Source of the DNA: DAHUYF01 sp035945115
Lineage (GTDB): Bacteria > Pseudomonadota > Alphaproteobacteria > ATCC43930 > CGMCC-115725
Reading direction: 5' to 3'
Assembly: GCA_035945115.1 (NCBI GenBank)
Contig: DASZAN010000024.1
Coordinates: forward strand, 14,735 to 78,734
DNA length: 64,000 nucleotides
This document shows positions 16,842-25,513 of this stretch, one piece after another. The notes beneath the pieces were generated by a model. It was not told the origin of the DNA, searched no databases, and saw only the letters and a list, made by a program, of their open reading frames with translations. Positions within the stretch are counted from its first letter, which is position 1. The number at the start of each line of letters is the position of its first letter. The position numbers were made by a program, and so were the translations under genes.

Positions 16842-16898
16842 CCTTTTAGCGGTTGGTTTTACGTGGCCGCAAGCCGGTCGGCTCAAATCACCACGGGA
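16842..16898 (-). ncRNA. SAM-II riboswitch
   Basis: Read on the minus strand, the leader shows CCGTGGTGATTTG, then CCGGCTTGC, GGCCACG and the A-rich TAAAACC followed by CCGCTAAAAGG. CGUGG pairs with CCACG as P1, and the U/A-rich blocks form the pseudoknot that holds SAM in this class. SAM-II aptamers are characteristic of alphaproteobacterial met genes. The element ends ~80 nt upstream of the metZ start. Confidence 0.9.
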
Positions 16899-17023
16899 CA
16901 TGAGCGCGTACCGCGTCGGCGCGCCGATGTCAAGTCGGCAGAGAAACCGCCCGTGGGGATGGCAGGAGCCGCGGCGCTCCTGTAGCTTGCGCTCTTATCA
17001 AGGAAAAAGGAGGCGAGGGGAGT

Positions 17024-17794
17024 ATGAGTATTTTCGAGCTCACGGGCAAAACCGCGGTCATCACGGGCTCATCGAAGGGTATCGGGCGAGCGATCGCCGA
17101 GCAGATGGCGCTTTTCGGCGCCAATGTCGTCGTCTCCAGCCGCAAGGGGCCGCTTTGCGAAGAGGTGGTAGCGGGCATCAAGAACGCCGGCGGCAAGGCG
17201 GTCGCCATCCCCGCGCACATCGGCGAGAAGGCGGCGCTGCAGAACCTAGTCGACAAATCGCGAGAAGCTTTCGGCCAGATCGACATTCTCGTCTGCAATG
17301 CCGCCGTCAATCCCTATTACGGGCCGCTCGCGGAGATCGGCGACGAGGCCTTCGACCGCATCATGGACAGCAACATCCGCAGCAACCTCTGGCTCTGTAA
17401 TATGGTGATGCCGGAGATGGCGAAGCGGCGGGACGGCTCCGTCATCATCGTCTCGAGCATCGGCGGGCTCCGCGGCAGCGCGATGCTCGGCGCCTACGGC
17501 ATCTCCAAGGCGGCCGACATGCAGCTCGCGCGCAGCCTCGCGGTTGAGTGGGGGCCGCACAATCTCCGCGTCAACGCCATCGCGCCGGGCTTGGTCAAGA
17601 CCGATTTCGCTCGCGCGCTTTGGGAGAACAAGGAGCTTCTGGCGCAGACCCTGAAGCAGGCGCCGCTCGGCATGATCGGGGAGCCCGTCGACATCGCCGG
17701 CATGGCGGTGCTCCTCGCCTCACAAGCGGGTCGCTTCATCACCGGACAAACCTTCGTCATCGATGGCGGCGTCACCATCGCCGGACGAGGGTAG
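17024..17794 (+). CDS. short-chain dehydrogenase/reductase, FabG-like
   Basis: 256-residue SDR beginning MSIFELTGKTAVITGSSKGI with the GxxxGxG cofactor loop. NAAVNPYYGPL, the catalytic serine in IVSSIGGLRG, the Y-K pair in LGAYGISKAADMQLARSL, and LRVNAIAPGLVKTDF are all present. AAGGAGG lies upstream of the ATG with long spacing, and a GAGGGGAG sits closer. It is divergent from the metZ leader and convergent with the thiolase, with a strong terminator between. Together with the thiolase and MaoC protein, a CoA-ester role such as 3-hydroxyacyl-CoA reduction is plausible but not shown. Confidence 0.9.
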   Translation: MSIFELTGKTAVITGSSKGIGRAIAEQMALFGANVVVSSRKGPLCEEVVAGIKNAGGKAVAIPAHIGEKAALQNLVDKSREAFGQIDILVCNAAVNPYYGPLAEIGDEAFDRIMDSNIRSNLWLCNMVMPEMAKRRDGSVIIVSSIGGLRGSAMLGAYGISKAADMQLARSLAVEWGPHNLRVNAIAPGLVKTDFARALWENKELLAQTLKQAPLGMIGEPVDIAGMAVLLASQAGRFITGQTFVIDGGVTIAGRG

Positions 17795-17810
17795 GGACGC
17801 ATCGGAACGA

Positions 17811-17840
17811 AAAAGGCCGCCCGACCGGGCGGCCTCTTCG
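17811..17840. terminator. bidirectional intrinsic terminator
   Basis: An 8-bp perfect stem GGCCGCCC / GGGCGGCC with GACC loop is flanked by an A-run on the left and CTTCG-T on the right. It lies between the convergent SDR and thiolase genes; the A-run gives a U-tract to leftward transcripts. Confidence 0.8.
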
Positions 17841-17857
17841 TTGCGAGAATTCGCCGC

Positions 17858-19036
17858 TCAGGTGAGCTCGAAGAGTCCCGCAGCCCCCATGCCGCCGCCG
17901 ATGCACATGGTGACCACGGCATATTTGGCGCCGCGGCGCTTGCCTTCGATAAGCGCATGGCCGGTGAGGCGCGCACCGCTCATGCCGTAGGGGTGGCCGA
18001 CCGAGATGGCGCCGCCGTCGATGTTGAATTTCTCGGGATCGATGCCGAGGCGGTTGCGGCAATAGAGCGCCTGCACGGCGAACGCCTCATTCAACTCCCA
18101 AATGTCGATGTCGCTCACCTTAAGGCCATGCCGCTGCAGCAGCTTCGGCACGGCGAAGACCGGGCCGATGCCCATCTCGTCGGGTTCGCACCCTGCAACC
18201 GTCATGCCGCGATAGATGCCGAGTGGCTTGAGGCCGCGCTTCTCGGCGAGCTTCCGTTCCATCACGACGCAAGCCGAGGCGCCGTCCGAAAGTTGGCTCG
18301 CATTGCCCGCCGTCACGTAGCCACCCTCGCGGACCGGCTTCAATGAGGCGAGGCCGTCGCGCGTCGTCTCCGGCCGATTGCCTTCGTCCTTGGTGAGCGT
18401 CACCTCTTCGGTCCAGGTCTTCGTGCCTTCCTTATCGGTCATCAGCTTGACGGTCTTCATCGGCACGATTTCCGCGTCGAAGCGTCCCGCCCTCTGCCCC
18501 GCCGCGGTGCGCTGCTGGCTCAGCAGCGCGAACTCGTCCTGTGCATCGCGCGTCACTTGATAGCGCTGCGCGACGATATCGGCCGTCTCGATCATCGGCA
18601 TATAGATGGCGGGCTTGTGCTCGAGCAGCCAATCGTCGGTGACGCTTTGCTTGACCTTGCTGAACTGCACGAGGCTGATGGATTCGACGCCGCCGCCAAC
18701 CGCGACATCGACGCCGTCCACCATGATGCGCTGCGCGGCGATGCTGATCGCCATGAGGCCGGAGCTGCAGAACCGGTTGATCGTCTCGCCCGGGACCGTC
18801 ACGGGAAGGCCGGCGCGGATCACGGAATCGCGCGCGATATTGTGCCCTGTCGCGCCCTCGGGATTGGCGCAGCCGATAACCACGTCCTCGACTTCGCCAG
18901 GGTCGAGTTTGGCGCGGTCCACCGCGTGCTTGATGACGTGGCCGGTGATGGCGGCGCCATGGGTGTTGTTGAACGCGCCGCGCACCGCCTTGCCGATGGG
19001 CGTGCGTGCGGTCGAGACGATGACGGCTTCTCTCAT
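17858..19036 (-). CDS. acetyl-CoA acetyltransferase / 3-ketoacyl-CoA thiolase
   Basis: 392-residue thiolase with MREAVIVSTARTPIGKAVRG at the N-terminus. The acyl-accepting cysteine is in INRFCSSGLMAISIAA (about residue 90), the catalytic histidine in GGAISVGHPYGMSGARL, and the second cysteine in VTMCIGGGMGAAGLFE. The insert with KLMTDKEGTKTW is typical of long-chain FadA-like enzymes. I start at the ATG at 19036 after GAGGAAACACGACCC; the frame runs to 19120 but lacks conserved residues there. It could run in the degradative or biosynthetic direction. Confidence 0.93.
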   Translation of the reverse strand: MREAVIVSTARTPIGKAVRGAFNNTHGAAITGHVIKHAVDRAKLDPGEVEDVVIGCANPEGATGHNIARDSVIRAGLPVTVPGETINRFCSSGLMAISIAAQRIMVDGVDVAVGGGVESISLVQFSKVKQSVTDDWLLEHKPAIYMPMIETADIVAQRYQVTRDAQDEFALLSQQRTAAGQRAGRFDAEIVPMKTVKLMTDKEGTKTWTEEVTLTKDEGNRPETTRDGLASLKPVREGGYVTAGNASQLSDGASACVVMERKLAEKRGLKPLGIYRGMTVAGCEPDEMGIGPVFAVPKLLQRHGLKVSDIDIWELNEAFAVQALYCRNRLGIDPEKFNIDGGAISVGHPYGMSGARLTGHALIEGKRRGAKYAVVTMCIGGGMGAAGLFELT

Positions 19037-19179
19037 GGGTCGTGTTTCCTCGCCAGGTGGGGCCGATGAATGTCCTTTACGGGTCGCGCCAGAGTTGCTT
19101 ATGGCGATCGGCTGAGTCAAGGTGCGCTCCCCTCGCCGCCGATAGGAGCTTCGGCGGCGTTTTTTCGGACAGGGCCATC

Positions 19180-19641
19180 ATGCGCCGTTTTGCCGACGTC
19201 GAGGAGCTCAAGCGTGCAGCGGGCGAGGTGCTGGGCGAGAGCGACTGGCTTGTCGTCAGCCAAGACATGATCGACCGCTTCGCCGAGGCGACGGGCGACT
19301 ACCAATGGATTCACGTCGATCGCGAGAAGGCGCGGCGCTCGCCCTTCGGCACGACCATCGCGCATGGCTTCCTGACGCTCTCGCTCATTCCGCGTCTCCT
19401 CGATCAGGTCTATGCGGTCGATCGGGTCGCGGCGCGCCTTAACTACGGGTGCAACAAGGTTCGCTTCACGCAGCCCGTGCCGAGCGGCAGCCGCATTCGC
19501 GCGCGCATCAAGCTCGTCGAGGTCGAGGAGACGGCGAAAGGCGTGCGCATCACCTCCGAAGCGACGGTATTGGTTGAAGGAACGGAGCGGCCGGCCTGCA
19601 TCGCCGAGCTGGTCGCCGTCGTCATTCCCGAGAGCGTGTGA
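19180..19641 (+). CDS. MaoC-like (R)-enoyl-CoA hydratase
   Basis: 153-residue hot-dog-fold protein. The hydratase motif is FAEATGDYQWIHVDREKARR, with the catalytic D and H, followed by FGTTIAHGFLTLSLIP and the core strand KVRFTQPVPSGSRIRARIKL. Length and arrangement match single-domain MaoC/PhaJ proteins that hydrate trans-2-enoyl-CoA to (R)-3-hydroxyacyl-CoA. Start chosen at 19180 after GGACAGGG; the frame runs upstream to 19042 across the divergent thiolase promoter region. The divergent thiolase supports a fatty-acyl-CoA role. Confidence 0.9.
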   Translation: MRRFADVEELKRAAGEVLGESDWLVVSQDMIDRFAEATGDYQWIHVDREKARRSPFGTTIAHGFLTLSLIPRLLDQVYAVDRVAARLNYGCNKVRFTQPVPSGSRIRARIKLVEVEETAKGVRITSEATVLVEGTERPACIAELVAVVIPESV

Positions 19642-19666
19642 CGCGGGGGCAGTTCCCCGCTGGCAA

Positions 19667-20467
19667 TCATTCCTCGCGCGACAACGCGCTTTCGTGCCAA
19701 TGGCCAATGAGCCGTCGCGAGGCCCAGCTCAAGATCGCGAAGATCGCCACGCCGGTTCCGGCGAGCAGCAGCAGAGCCGCGAATTGGCGGGCAAATTCCA
19801 GGCGATACCCGGCTTCGAGAATGCGTGAGGCGAGGCCCGTGTCGGTTCCGCCGGTCCCGGCGACGAACTCCGCGACGACTGCGCCGATGAGCGCGAGCCC
19901 GCCGCTGATGCGCACGCCCGAGAGGAAATAGGGGAGCGCCGACGGGATCTGCAGGTGCCGCAGCATCTGCCAGCGCGAGGCGTCGTATAGGCGGAAAAGA
20001 TCGACGAGATTGCGGTCGGCGCTCTTCAATCCGAGCGTCGTATTGGCAACGACGGGAAAGAAGGCGACAATCCAGGCGCAGACGAGCAGTGAAAGGAAGA
20101 CGTCGTCCTTCAGCCAAATGATGATGAGCGGTGCGATGGCGACGATTGGCGTCACCTGGAGGACCACCGCATAAGGAAAGAGACTGATTTCGAGGAGCCG
20201 CGACTGGGCGAAGAGGACGGCGATCGCGCCGCCGACGATGACGGCTGCCGCGAGTGCCGCGACGGTGATGCGCAGCGTCACCGCGAGCGAAGCGAGGAGG
20301 CTCGGCCCGTCATGCCAGAGCGTCGCGCCGACGAGCAGTGGTCCCGGCAGCACATAGGGCGGAATTCCCTCGAGCCACACGATCGCCTGCCATCCCGCAA
20401 TCACCAGCATGCCGACCAAGAGCGGCGCGACAATTCGGATCAGGCGTTCGGCACGCGCGGGCGTCAC
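19667..20467 (-). CDS. ABC transporter permease, NitT/TauT type
   Basis: About 266 residues with six hydrophobic segments, including LIRIVAPLLVGMLVIAGWQ near the start and the SsuC/TauC-like EAA loop (SADRNLVDLFRLYDASRWQM, then RHLQIPSALPYFLSGVRI). The GTG at 20467 overlaps the ATPase stop (GTGA), so I prefer it over the frame's first ATG at 20569. It forms an importer with the ATPase and binding protein that precede it. This class carries sulfonates, nitrate, pyrimidine precursors or riboflavin; the substrate is not determinable. Confidence 0.88.
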   Translation of the reverse strand: MTPARAERLIRIVAPLLVGMLVIAGWQAIVWLEGIPPYVLPGPLLVGATLWHDGPSLLASLAVTLRITVAALAAAVIVGGAIAVLFAQSRLLEISLFPYAVVLQVTPIVAIAPLIIIWLKDDVFLSLLVCAWIVAFFPVVANTTLGLKSADRNLVDLFRLYDASRWQMLRHLQIPSALPYFLSGVRISGGLALIGAVVAEFVAGTGGTDTGLASRILEAGYRLEFARQFAALLLLAGTGVAIFAILSWASRRLIGHWHESALSREE

Positions 20468-21222
20468 GGCGGCTGATCCAAGAGACCGGAGATGCGCCGA
20501 CACTCGGCGGCGTATTCCGGCGAGGTGCGCAGATCGCGCAGCCTCGGATAGGGGAGATCGATCGCGCAATCGGCGACGATGCGGCCGGGCCGCGGCGTCA
20601 TCACCACGAGGCGGTTGGAGAGGAATACCGCCTCGAAGACGCTATGGGTGACGAACACGACCGTGCACCGGCGCTCATGCCAGAGCGTCAGAAGATCCTC
20701 GTTGAGCCGGAAGCGGGTGAATTCGTCTAGCGCGGCGAAGGGCTCGTCGAGCAGCAGGAGCTCGGGATCGGTGACGAGAGCACGGGCAATGGAAACGCGC
20801 ATGCGCATGCCGCCCGATAACTGGCGCGGATAAGCATCGGCGAAGCCGTCGAGCCCCACGGAATCGAGCGCCGCCGACACCCGCGGACCTGCGGAGCGCC
20901 GAGCTTCGCCCGCGAGCCGGAGCGGCAGATAGACGTTGCTCCATGCCGTCGCCCACGGCATCAAGGTCGGGTCCTGAAACACGAAACCCACCCGCCGCAA
21001 GAGATCGTCGCGATGGACGATGCGGCCCGAGGACGGCTCGATGAGCCCGGCGAGGATGCGCAACAACGTGCTCTTGCCGCATCCCGATGGACCGAGCAGG
21101 GTGAGGAAGTCACCTTTCGCCACGACGAGGTCGACGCCGGCGAGCGCTTCGACGCCATTCCGGAAGCTCTTGCCGATCCCGTGAAGCGCGATGACCGCTG
21201 CGTTTGCTTGCGCCGCCGCCAT
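20464..21222 (-). CDS. ABC transporter ATP-binding protein, NitT/TauT type
   Basis: 252-residue ATPase. Walker A is LGPSGCGKSTLLRI (about residue 43), the Q-loop is VFQDPTLMPW, the signature reads QLSGGMRMRVSIARAL, Walker B is LLLLDEPFAALDE and the H-loop is FVTHSVFEA. This matches SsuB/TauB-like ATPases. It ends inside the permease start (GTGA overlap) and follows the binding-protein gene by 14 bp, so the three are one operon read leftward. Confidence 0.92.
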   Translation of the reverse strand: MAAAQANAAVIALHGIGKSFRNGVEALAGVDLVVAKGDFLTLLGPSGCGKSTLLRILAGLIEPSSGRIVHRDDLLRRVGFVFQDPTLMPWATAWSNVYLPLRLAGEARRSAGPRVSAALDSVGLDGFADAYPRQLSGGMRMRVSIARALVTDPELLLLDEPFAALDEFTRFRLNEDLLTLWHERRCTVVFVTHSVFEAVFLSNRLVVMTPRPGRIVADCAIDLPYPRLRDLRTSPEYAAECRRISGLLDQPP

Positions 21223-21236
21223 GGCTCAAAAGAAAC

Positions 21237-22226
21237 CTACTTCTTCAGCGCCATACCGACGCGCTTATTCACGAACTGCGTCGTATAGGCTTGCTCGTAA
21301 TCCAGGTCTTTGGGATAGAGGCCCTGCCCGGCCATGACATTCAAGAAATCGCGCCAGCGCCCGTCGCTCATGGCGCCGATCCCGCCCGTCTCCGCTTCGC
21401 CACTGTCGACGATGCCGCGATCTTTGATCTTGGCGCGGGCGTAAGCGAGGACATCGTCGGTCATCTCCGGGTTGTCCTGTTTGATGAGCGCATTGGCCGG
21501 AGACGGATCGCCGTAGAGATAACTATACCAGCCTTCGATGCTGGCATCGACGAAACGTTGCACGAGATCAGGCTTCTCCCCGACGAGCTTCCGCGATGTC
21601 TGGATGAGGGAGCCGTAGCTCGCATAACCGGCATCGGCGAGCAAAAACACCTTGGGCTCGACATGCTGCTTTTCGATGAGGAAGGGTTCGCTCGTCAAAT
21701 AGCCCTGCTGCACCGCATTCTTGTCGACGAGGAACGGGGCGACATTGAAGGTGTAGGGACGGATCTGGTCGTCGCTGTAGCCGAACTTCGCTTTGAGAAA
21801 GAGCCACCAGCCCGCGCGCGTGTCCGTACTGATCATGATCGGCTTGCCTTTGAGCGCGGCGAGCGAGTCGTTGCCGACGCCGGCATGCGCGATCAGCACC
21901 GATGGGTCCTTTTGAAAGAGGGCGGCGACGGCCACCATCGGGATGTTCTCTTTGACATAGTTGAGCGATACGAAAGAATTGGGTGCCTCGTTGAAGTCGA
22001 GGCGGCCCGCAGCGAGAAGCTGGGCATGATTTACTTGCGGCCCCCCTTGACGCAGGGTCACGGCGAGGCCGTGCTTTTGATAAATCCCGGTGGCGATCGC
22101 TTGGTAATAGCCACCATGCTCGGCCTCGGCTTTCCAGTCCGTGCCAAACGTGACCTGGTCCGCGGCGCGCGCGAGTGGCACGGCGAGCATCGTCGCGCCC
22201 AGGAATAGGAATATGCGTCTTCGCAT
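21237..22226 (-). CDS. ABC transporter substrate-binding protein, NMT1/THI5-like
   Basis: 329 residues with a clear Sec signal peptide (MRRRIFLFLGATMLAVPLAR, cleavage near ARA-AD). The mature part follows the NMT1/THI5-like pattern: VTFGTDWKAEAEHGGYYQAI and GIYQKHGLAVTL, then LLAAGRLDFNEAP and LKGKPIMISTD. Start is the ATG at 22226 behind GAGGGGGCCGAGG; the frame continues to 22436 with no conserved content. Family members bind thiamine precursors, riboflavin, or aliphatic sulfur and nitrogen compounds. I looked for a TPP riboswitch in the leader and saw none. Confidence 0.9.
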   Translation of the reverse strand: MRRRIFLFLGATMLAVPLARAADQVTFGTDWKAEAEHGGYYQAIATGIYQKHGLAVTLRQGGPQVNHAQLLAAGRLDFNEAPNSFVSLNYVKENIPMVAVAALFQKDPSVLIAHAGVGNDSLAALKGKPIMISTDTRAGWWLFLKAKFGYSDDQIRPYTFNVAPFLVDKNAVQQGYLTSEPFLIEKQHVEPKVFLLADAGYASYGSLIQTSRKLVGEKPDLVQRFVDASIEGWYSYLYGDPSPANALIKQDNPEMTDDVLAYARAKIKDRGIVDSGEAETGGIGAMSDGRWRDFLNVMAGQGLYPKDLDYEQAYTTQFVNKRVGMALKK

Positions 22227-22383
22227 CCTCGGCCCCCTCGTGAGCGATCGCTGACCCGTTCTAGCGCAGCACCCGCCGCCGCGGCCAGCGCCCCACGGCA
22301 TCCTCCACCTGGTCGTTGAGGCTTGCCGTTCCCGTCGCACGGCTCTACGTTGCCGCCCGACCTCAACCCGGAGCCGCGTGTCC

Positions 22384-22800
22384 ATGGGATTGCGCCGGCT
22401 GAAACGAAGCGCCTTTGCCGGCTGGCTCGCCGTCATCGCGCTCTCGATTCAGGCGCTCATCCCGGCGCTTCTTGCGGCGGAGATTAGCGTCGCCGACACC
22501 GGGTCGGGCGGACCCTTCACCCTCTGCGCCTATGGCCACCTTCATGTGGCGACGCATCACCATGAGGGGTCCGGAGCGCCGCATGATTCGCATGAGGGCG
22601 ACAATGATGAGGGCGAGGGGGGTGCCCTCTGCCCGATTTGTGTTGCGCTCTTGGCGAGCCCGGTCTTTACCGCGGCGCCAGCGGTTTTCCTCCCGCTGCC
22701 TGCCGCCCGGCCGGCCGAGGTCGTTGCCGCTTCCGACGCCTCGTTCGTCGTCGCTTCCTTCCAAGCGTCCTATCGCTCCCGCGCCCCGCCTGAAGGCTGA
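22384..22800 (+). CDS. DUF2946 family protein
   Basis: About 138 residues. An N-terminal hydrophobic segment (WLAVIALSIQALIPALLAAE) acts as signal or anchor. A histidine/acid-rich stretch HVATHHHEGSGAPHDSHEGD and a CPICVALL motif near residue 82 suggest metal binding, as in DUF2946 proteins that travel with copper or heme genes. GTG at 22378 is an alternative start. First gene of a rightward cluster with a periplasmic/outer-membrane protein, CopC and CopD, so a copper-handling role is inferred. Confidence 0.8.
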   Translation: MGLRRLKRSAFAGWLAVIALSIQALIPALLAAEISVADTGSGGPFTLCAYGHLHVATHHHEGSGAPHDSHEGDNDEGEGGALCPICVALLASPVFTAAPAVFLPLPAARPAEVVAASDASFVVASFQASYRSRAPPEG

Positions 22801-22877
22801 TCCCTCGCGATTCTACGCGTGACCGGACGGCTTTTTGGCCGTCTGGCGCTTCGCCTTTTCATTCGGGGAGCTCAATC

Positions 22878-23786
22878 ATGAACCGCGTAATTTCCGGCAT
22901 TGCCGCAGCGGCCGCAGCGGTGGTGCCGTGCGCCGACGTCATGGCTCATGGCTTTGCCGGCGATCGTTTCTTTCCCGCTACCATCCTCACCGACGACCCC
23001 TTCGTTGCCGACGAGGCGTCGCTGCCGACGCTCACGCGCGCACCGACGGCGGCCGACGGCACGCAGGAATACGATGTCGAGTTCGATCTCTCGAAACGCA
23101 TTCTGCCGGATTTGGGCGTCACCTTCGCCGACCAGTGGAAGTACGTGCAGCCGCCCGGCGCGCCGCGGATCACCGGTTTCGATGCGCTGCGCACGGGGCT
23201 GCAGTATCAGCTCTTCATCAATCCGCGTCACGAGGCAATGGCCTTGGTCGGCCTCAGCGCGACCTGGGCGCATACCGGGCGCGTCCAGGCGCTGGCCTCG
23301 CCTGATTTCACGACGCTCACACCAACCTTCGATTGGGGCAAAGGCTTCGGCGACCTCCCCGACTCTCTTCCCTATCTTCGGCCGTTCGCGATCACCGGCA
23401 ATCTCAGTGTAGATTTTCCGACCAAGGTCGAAAGCAACGGCGCGCCCAATTCCAACAACCTCAACTACGGCTTTGCCATCGAGTACAGCCTCGAATATCT
23501 GCAGCACCACGTCCTCGATGTCGGCATTGGCCAGCCCTTTGATCACCTTATTCCCTTGGTCGAGGTGGCGCTGACGACGCCACTCAATCGCGGTCTCGGC
23601 GGCAACACCACCGGCACGGTCCAGCCGGGCTTCATCTGGTCCGGACAGTACTACCAGATCGGCGCCGAGATGATCCTGCCGATCAACAGCCTGAGCGGGC
23701 ACGGCATCGGCGGCGTCGCGCAGTTCCACGTCTACCTCGACGATCTCTTCCCGAGAAGCATCGGGAAGCCACTATTCGGGTATTGA
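22878..23786 (+). CDS. exported, probably outer-membrane protein of a copper cluster
   Basis: 302 residues with a signal peptide (MNRVISGIAAAAAAVVPCAD, cleavage near VMA-HG). The rest is rich in alternating hydrophobic/polar strands ending in aromatic residues (LRTGLQYQLFI, LVGLSATWAHTG, LNYGFAIEYSLEYL, FHVYLDDLF), the look of a beta-barrel. GGGGAG precedes the ATG. It is 3 bp from copC. I do not recognise a named family; homologues in copper or cobalt resistance loci would be expected. Role in metal export or sensing is inference. Confidence 0.78.
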   Translation: MNRVISGIAAAAAAVVPCADVMAHGFAGDRFFPATILTDDPFVADEASLPTLTRAPTAADGTQEYDVEFDLSKRILPDLGVTFADQWKYVQPPGAPRITGFDALRTGLQYQLFINPRHEAMALVGLSATWAHTGRVQALASPDFTTLTPTFDWGKGFGDLPDSLPYLRPFAITGNLSVDFPTKVESNGAPNSNNLNYGFAIEYSLEYLQHHVLDVGIGQPFDHLIPLVEVALTTPLNRGLGGNTTGTVQPGFIWSGQYYQIGAEMILPINSLSGHGIGGVAQFHVYLDDLFPRSIGKPLFGY

Positions 23787-23789
23787 GCC

Positions 23790-24146
23790 ATGCGCAAACT
23801 CTTCCTGATCTCAGCATTCGCGGCATTGGCGACGTCGCTCGCGCACGCGCACGCCTTTCTCGATCACGCAACCCCCGCGGTCGGGCGTACCGTCCCCACA
23901 CCGCCCCCGGCCGTAACCATCTGGTTCACGCAGGAGCTCGAGCCGGCCTTCAGCTCGATCGAGGTGCAGGACCAATCGGGTGGGCGTGTCGACGCCGGCG
24001 ACGCGCAAGTCGATCCAAAGGATGCGACCATCCTCCGCGTCTCGCTGAAGCCGCTGCCGCCCGGCAAGTACAGGGTGTTCTGGCGCGTCGTCTCAGTCGA
24101 TACCCACCCCACCGAAGGAACCTTCACCTTCACGGTCGGAAGTTGA
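23790..24146 (+). CDS. copC: copper resistance protein CopC
   Basis: 118 residues: a signal peptide ending near LAHA, then a mature N-terminus HAFLDHATPAVG, whose first histidine provides the copper(II) site in this family. The beta-sandwich core includes PPPAVTIWFTQELEPAFSSI and the C-terminal WRVVSVDTHPTEGTFTFTV with the conserved D-T-H-P copper-binding pattern. Its stop overlaps the ATG of copD (TGATG). It acts in the periplasm to bind copper and pass it to CopD. Confidence 0.92.
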   Translation: MRKLFLISAFAALATSLAHAHAFLDHATPAVGRTVPTPPPAVTIWFTQELEPAFSSIEVQDQSGGRVDAGDAQVDPKDATILRVSLKPLPPGKYRVFWRVVSVDTHPTEGTFTFTVGS

Positions 24147-25513
24147 TGGTCGCGATGCTTCTCACCGTATTACGCGCCCTGCACTACGGCGCGATGGTAT
24201 CGCTCGTTGGGACCTTGTTGTTCGAGCTCTGCGTTGCCAGCCCGACATTGCGTCGGCTCGACGACGGCCGCACGCTCGGCTTCTGGCGGTGGTGCCGCCG
24301 GCTGACCTTGGCGAGCGCTGTTCTGGGCATCCTCTCGGGGCTGGTGTGGCTTTTCTTCGAAGCGAGCGCGATGAGTGGCAAGTCTATGGCGCTCGTGGTC
24401 GAGCAAGGCATCGTCCCCGTGGTGCTGAGCCGGACGCGGTTCGGTCACGACTGGCTGATCCGGGGAATCCTGGCCATGCCGCTCATTGCCTGTCTTGTCG
24501 CTCGCTGGAGATGGGCGGCTTCGTCGAAGGTACTTGCGGGGACGGCGCTGACGCTCGCGGCGGCCGAACTCGTCGCCATCGCCGGAGCCGGTCACGCTGC
24601 AGCCGGGACGGGGTGGGCGGGAACTCTGCAGCTTCTCGCGGACGGCGTCCATTTGCTGGCAGCGGGTGCCTGGATCGGCGGTTTGCTGCCCTTCGCGTGG
24701 CTCTTTGCAACTGTGCGGCGCGCCGGCGGTCCACTCGCCGCCGACATCGCCTATGACAGCGCTACTCGGTTTTCGCGCATCGGTCTTCTCGCGGTGGCGA
24801 CGCTGGTCATGACGGGTTCGGTCAATTCCATCTTCCTCGTCGGCAGCGTTCCTGCCCTGTTGGGAACGGACTATGGCCATCTCCTTCTCGTGAAGCTGGC
24901 GCTTTTTCTGACCATGGTCGTGTTTGCCGCGATCAATCGACAGTGGTTGGTACCGCAATTGGCGCGCAGCGGCGCGTCCTCCCTCGGCGCGCAGCGGAAT
25001 CTCGTGGCTCAGATCGAGCGGAACGCGCTGATCGAAGCTGGGCTCGGCCTCTTGGTGCTGGTGCTCGTGGGCGCGCTCGGCACGACACCGCCGGCCTTGC
25101 ATGCAGCCGCAATGGCCGTTGCCGTTCCGGGTAAGTCTGGCCACACTGGCGGCCGACCCGGCGGCACGCGCCGAAGCTCTCGCCGCCGGCGTCTTCGCGT
25201 TCGCGGGCATCGGTCTTTTCCTCTACGGTCTGAAGCGCGTGCATCAGCGTACGCTGCAGGTTCTCCTCGGCCTCTTCCTCGCGCTTGCCGTCGGCTGGTT
25301 GCCCGTTCGCTTCATGATTGTTCCGGCTTATCCAACGACGTTCTTTCGTTCGAACGTGCCTTTCTCGGCATCGTCGATCGCGCATGGCAGCGCGATCTAT
25401 GCCGAACATTGCGCCCCCTGCCATGGTGTTTCCGGCAGGGGAGATGGCCCGCTCGCGGCTGGCACGCCGGTGCGACCTGCGGATCTCACGGCGGCGCACA
25501 TTTTCGAGCATAG
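24146..25513 (+). CDS. copD: CopD family copper transport protein (out-of-frame tail after ~25110)
   Basis: Starts MVAMLLTVLRALHYGAMVSL and has about eight hydrophobic segments through residue ~320 (TLLFELCVAS, ASAVLGILSGLVWLFF, LLADGVHLLAAGAWIGGLLP, RIGLLAVATLVMTGSV, LLVKLALFLTMVVFAAINRQ, LLVLVLVGALGTTPPALH). These carry the CopD domain, PF05425, with histidines and acidic residues in the membrane. After PPALHAA the frame turns into an arginine-rich shadow, while the expected continuation (PQWPLPFRVSLATLA) is in the next frame from about 25101. In relatives the two parts form one CopD-cytochrome protein, so a one-base indel or an assembly error is likely. Confidence 0.8.
   Translation: MVAMLLTVLRALHYGAMVSLVGTLLFELCVASPTLRRLDDGRTLGFWRWCRRLTLASAVLGILSGLVWLFFEASAMSGKSMALVVEQGIVPVVLSRTRFGHDWLIRGILAMPLIACLVARWRWAASSKVLAGTALTLAAAELVAIAGAGHAAAGTGWAGTLQLLADGVHLLAAGAWIGGLLPFAWLFATVRRAGGPLAADIAYDSATRFSRIGLLAVATLVMTGSVNSIFLVGSVPALLGTDYGHLLLVKLALFLTMVVFAAINRQWLVPQLARSGASSLGAQRNLVAQIERNALIEAGLGLLVLVLVGALGTTPPALHAAAMAVAVPGKSGHTGGRPGGTRRSSRRRRLRVRGHRSFPLRSEARASAYAAGSPRPLPRACRRLVARSLHDCSGLSNDVLSFERAFLGIVDRAWQRDLCRTLRPLPWCFRQGRWPARGWHAGATCGSHGGAHFRA

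Noticed and set aside
16823..16845. tRNA T-arm-like sequence (GGTTCGAA) ahead of metZ
   Set aside because: No acceptor, anticodon or D-arm exists; it belongs to the leader between the SAM-II aptamer and the terminator.
22227..22383. TPP riboswitch ahead of the NMT1/THI5-like binding protein
   Set aside because: The conserved CUGAGA and ACCUGA blocks are absent in the leader on the minus strand.
23783..24145. N-terminal extension of CopD in the same frame
   Set aside because: It runs antiphase through copC, which has a clear signal peptide and copper motif; CopD starts at the overlapping ATG at 24146.
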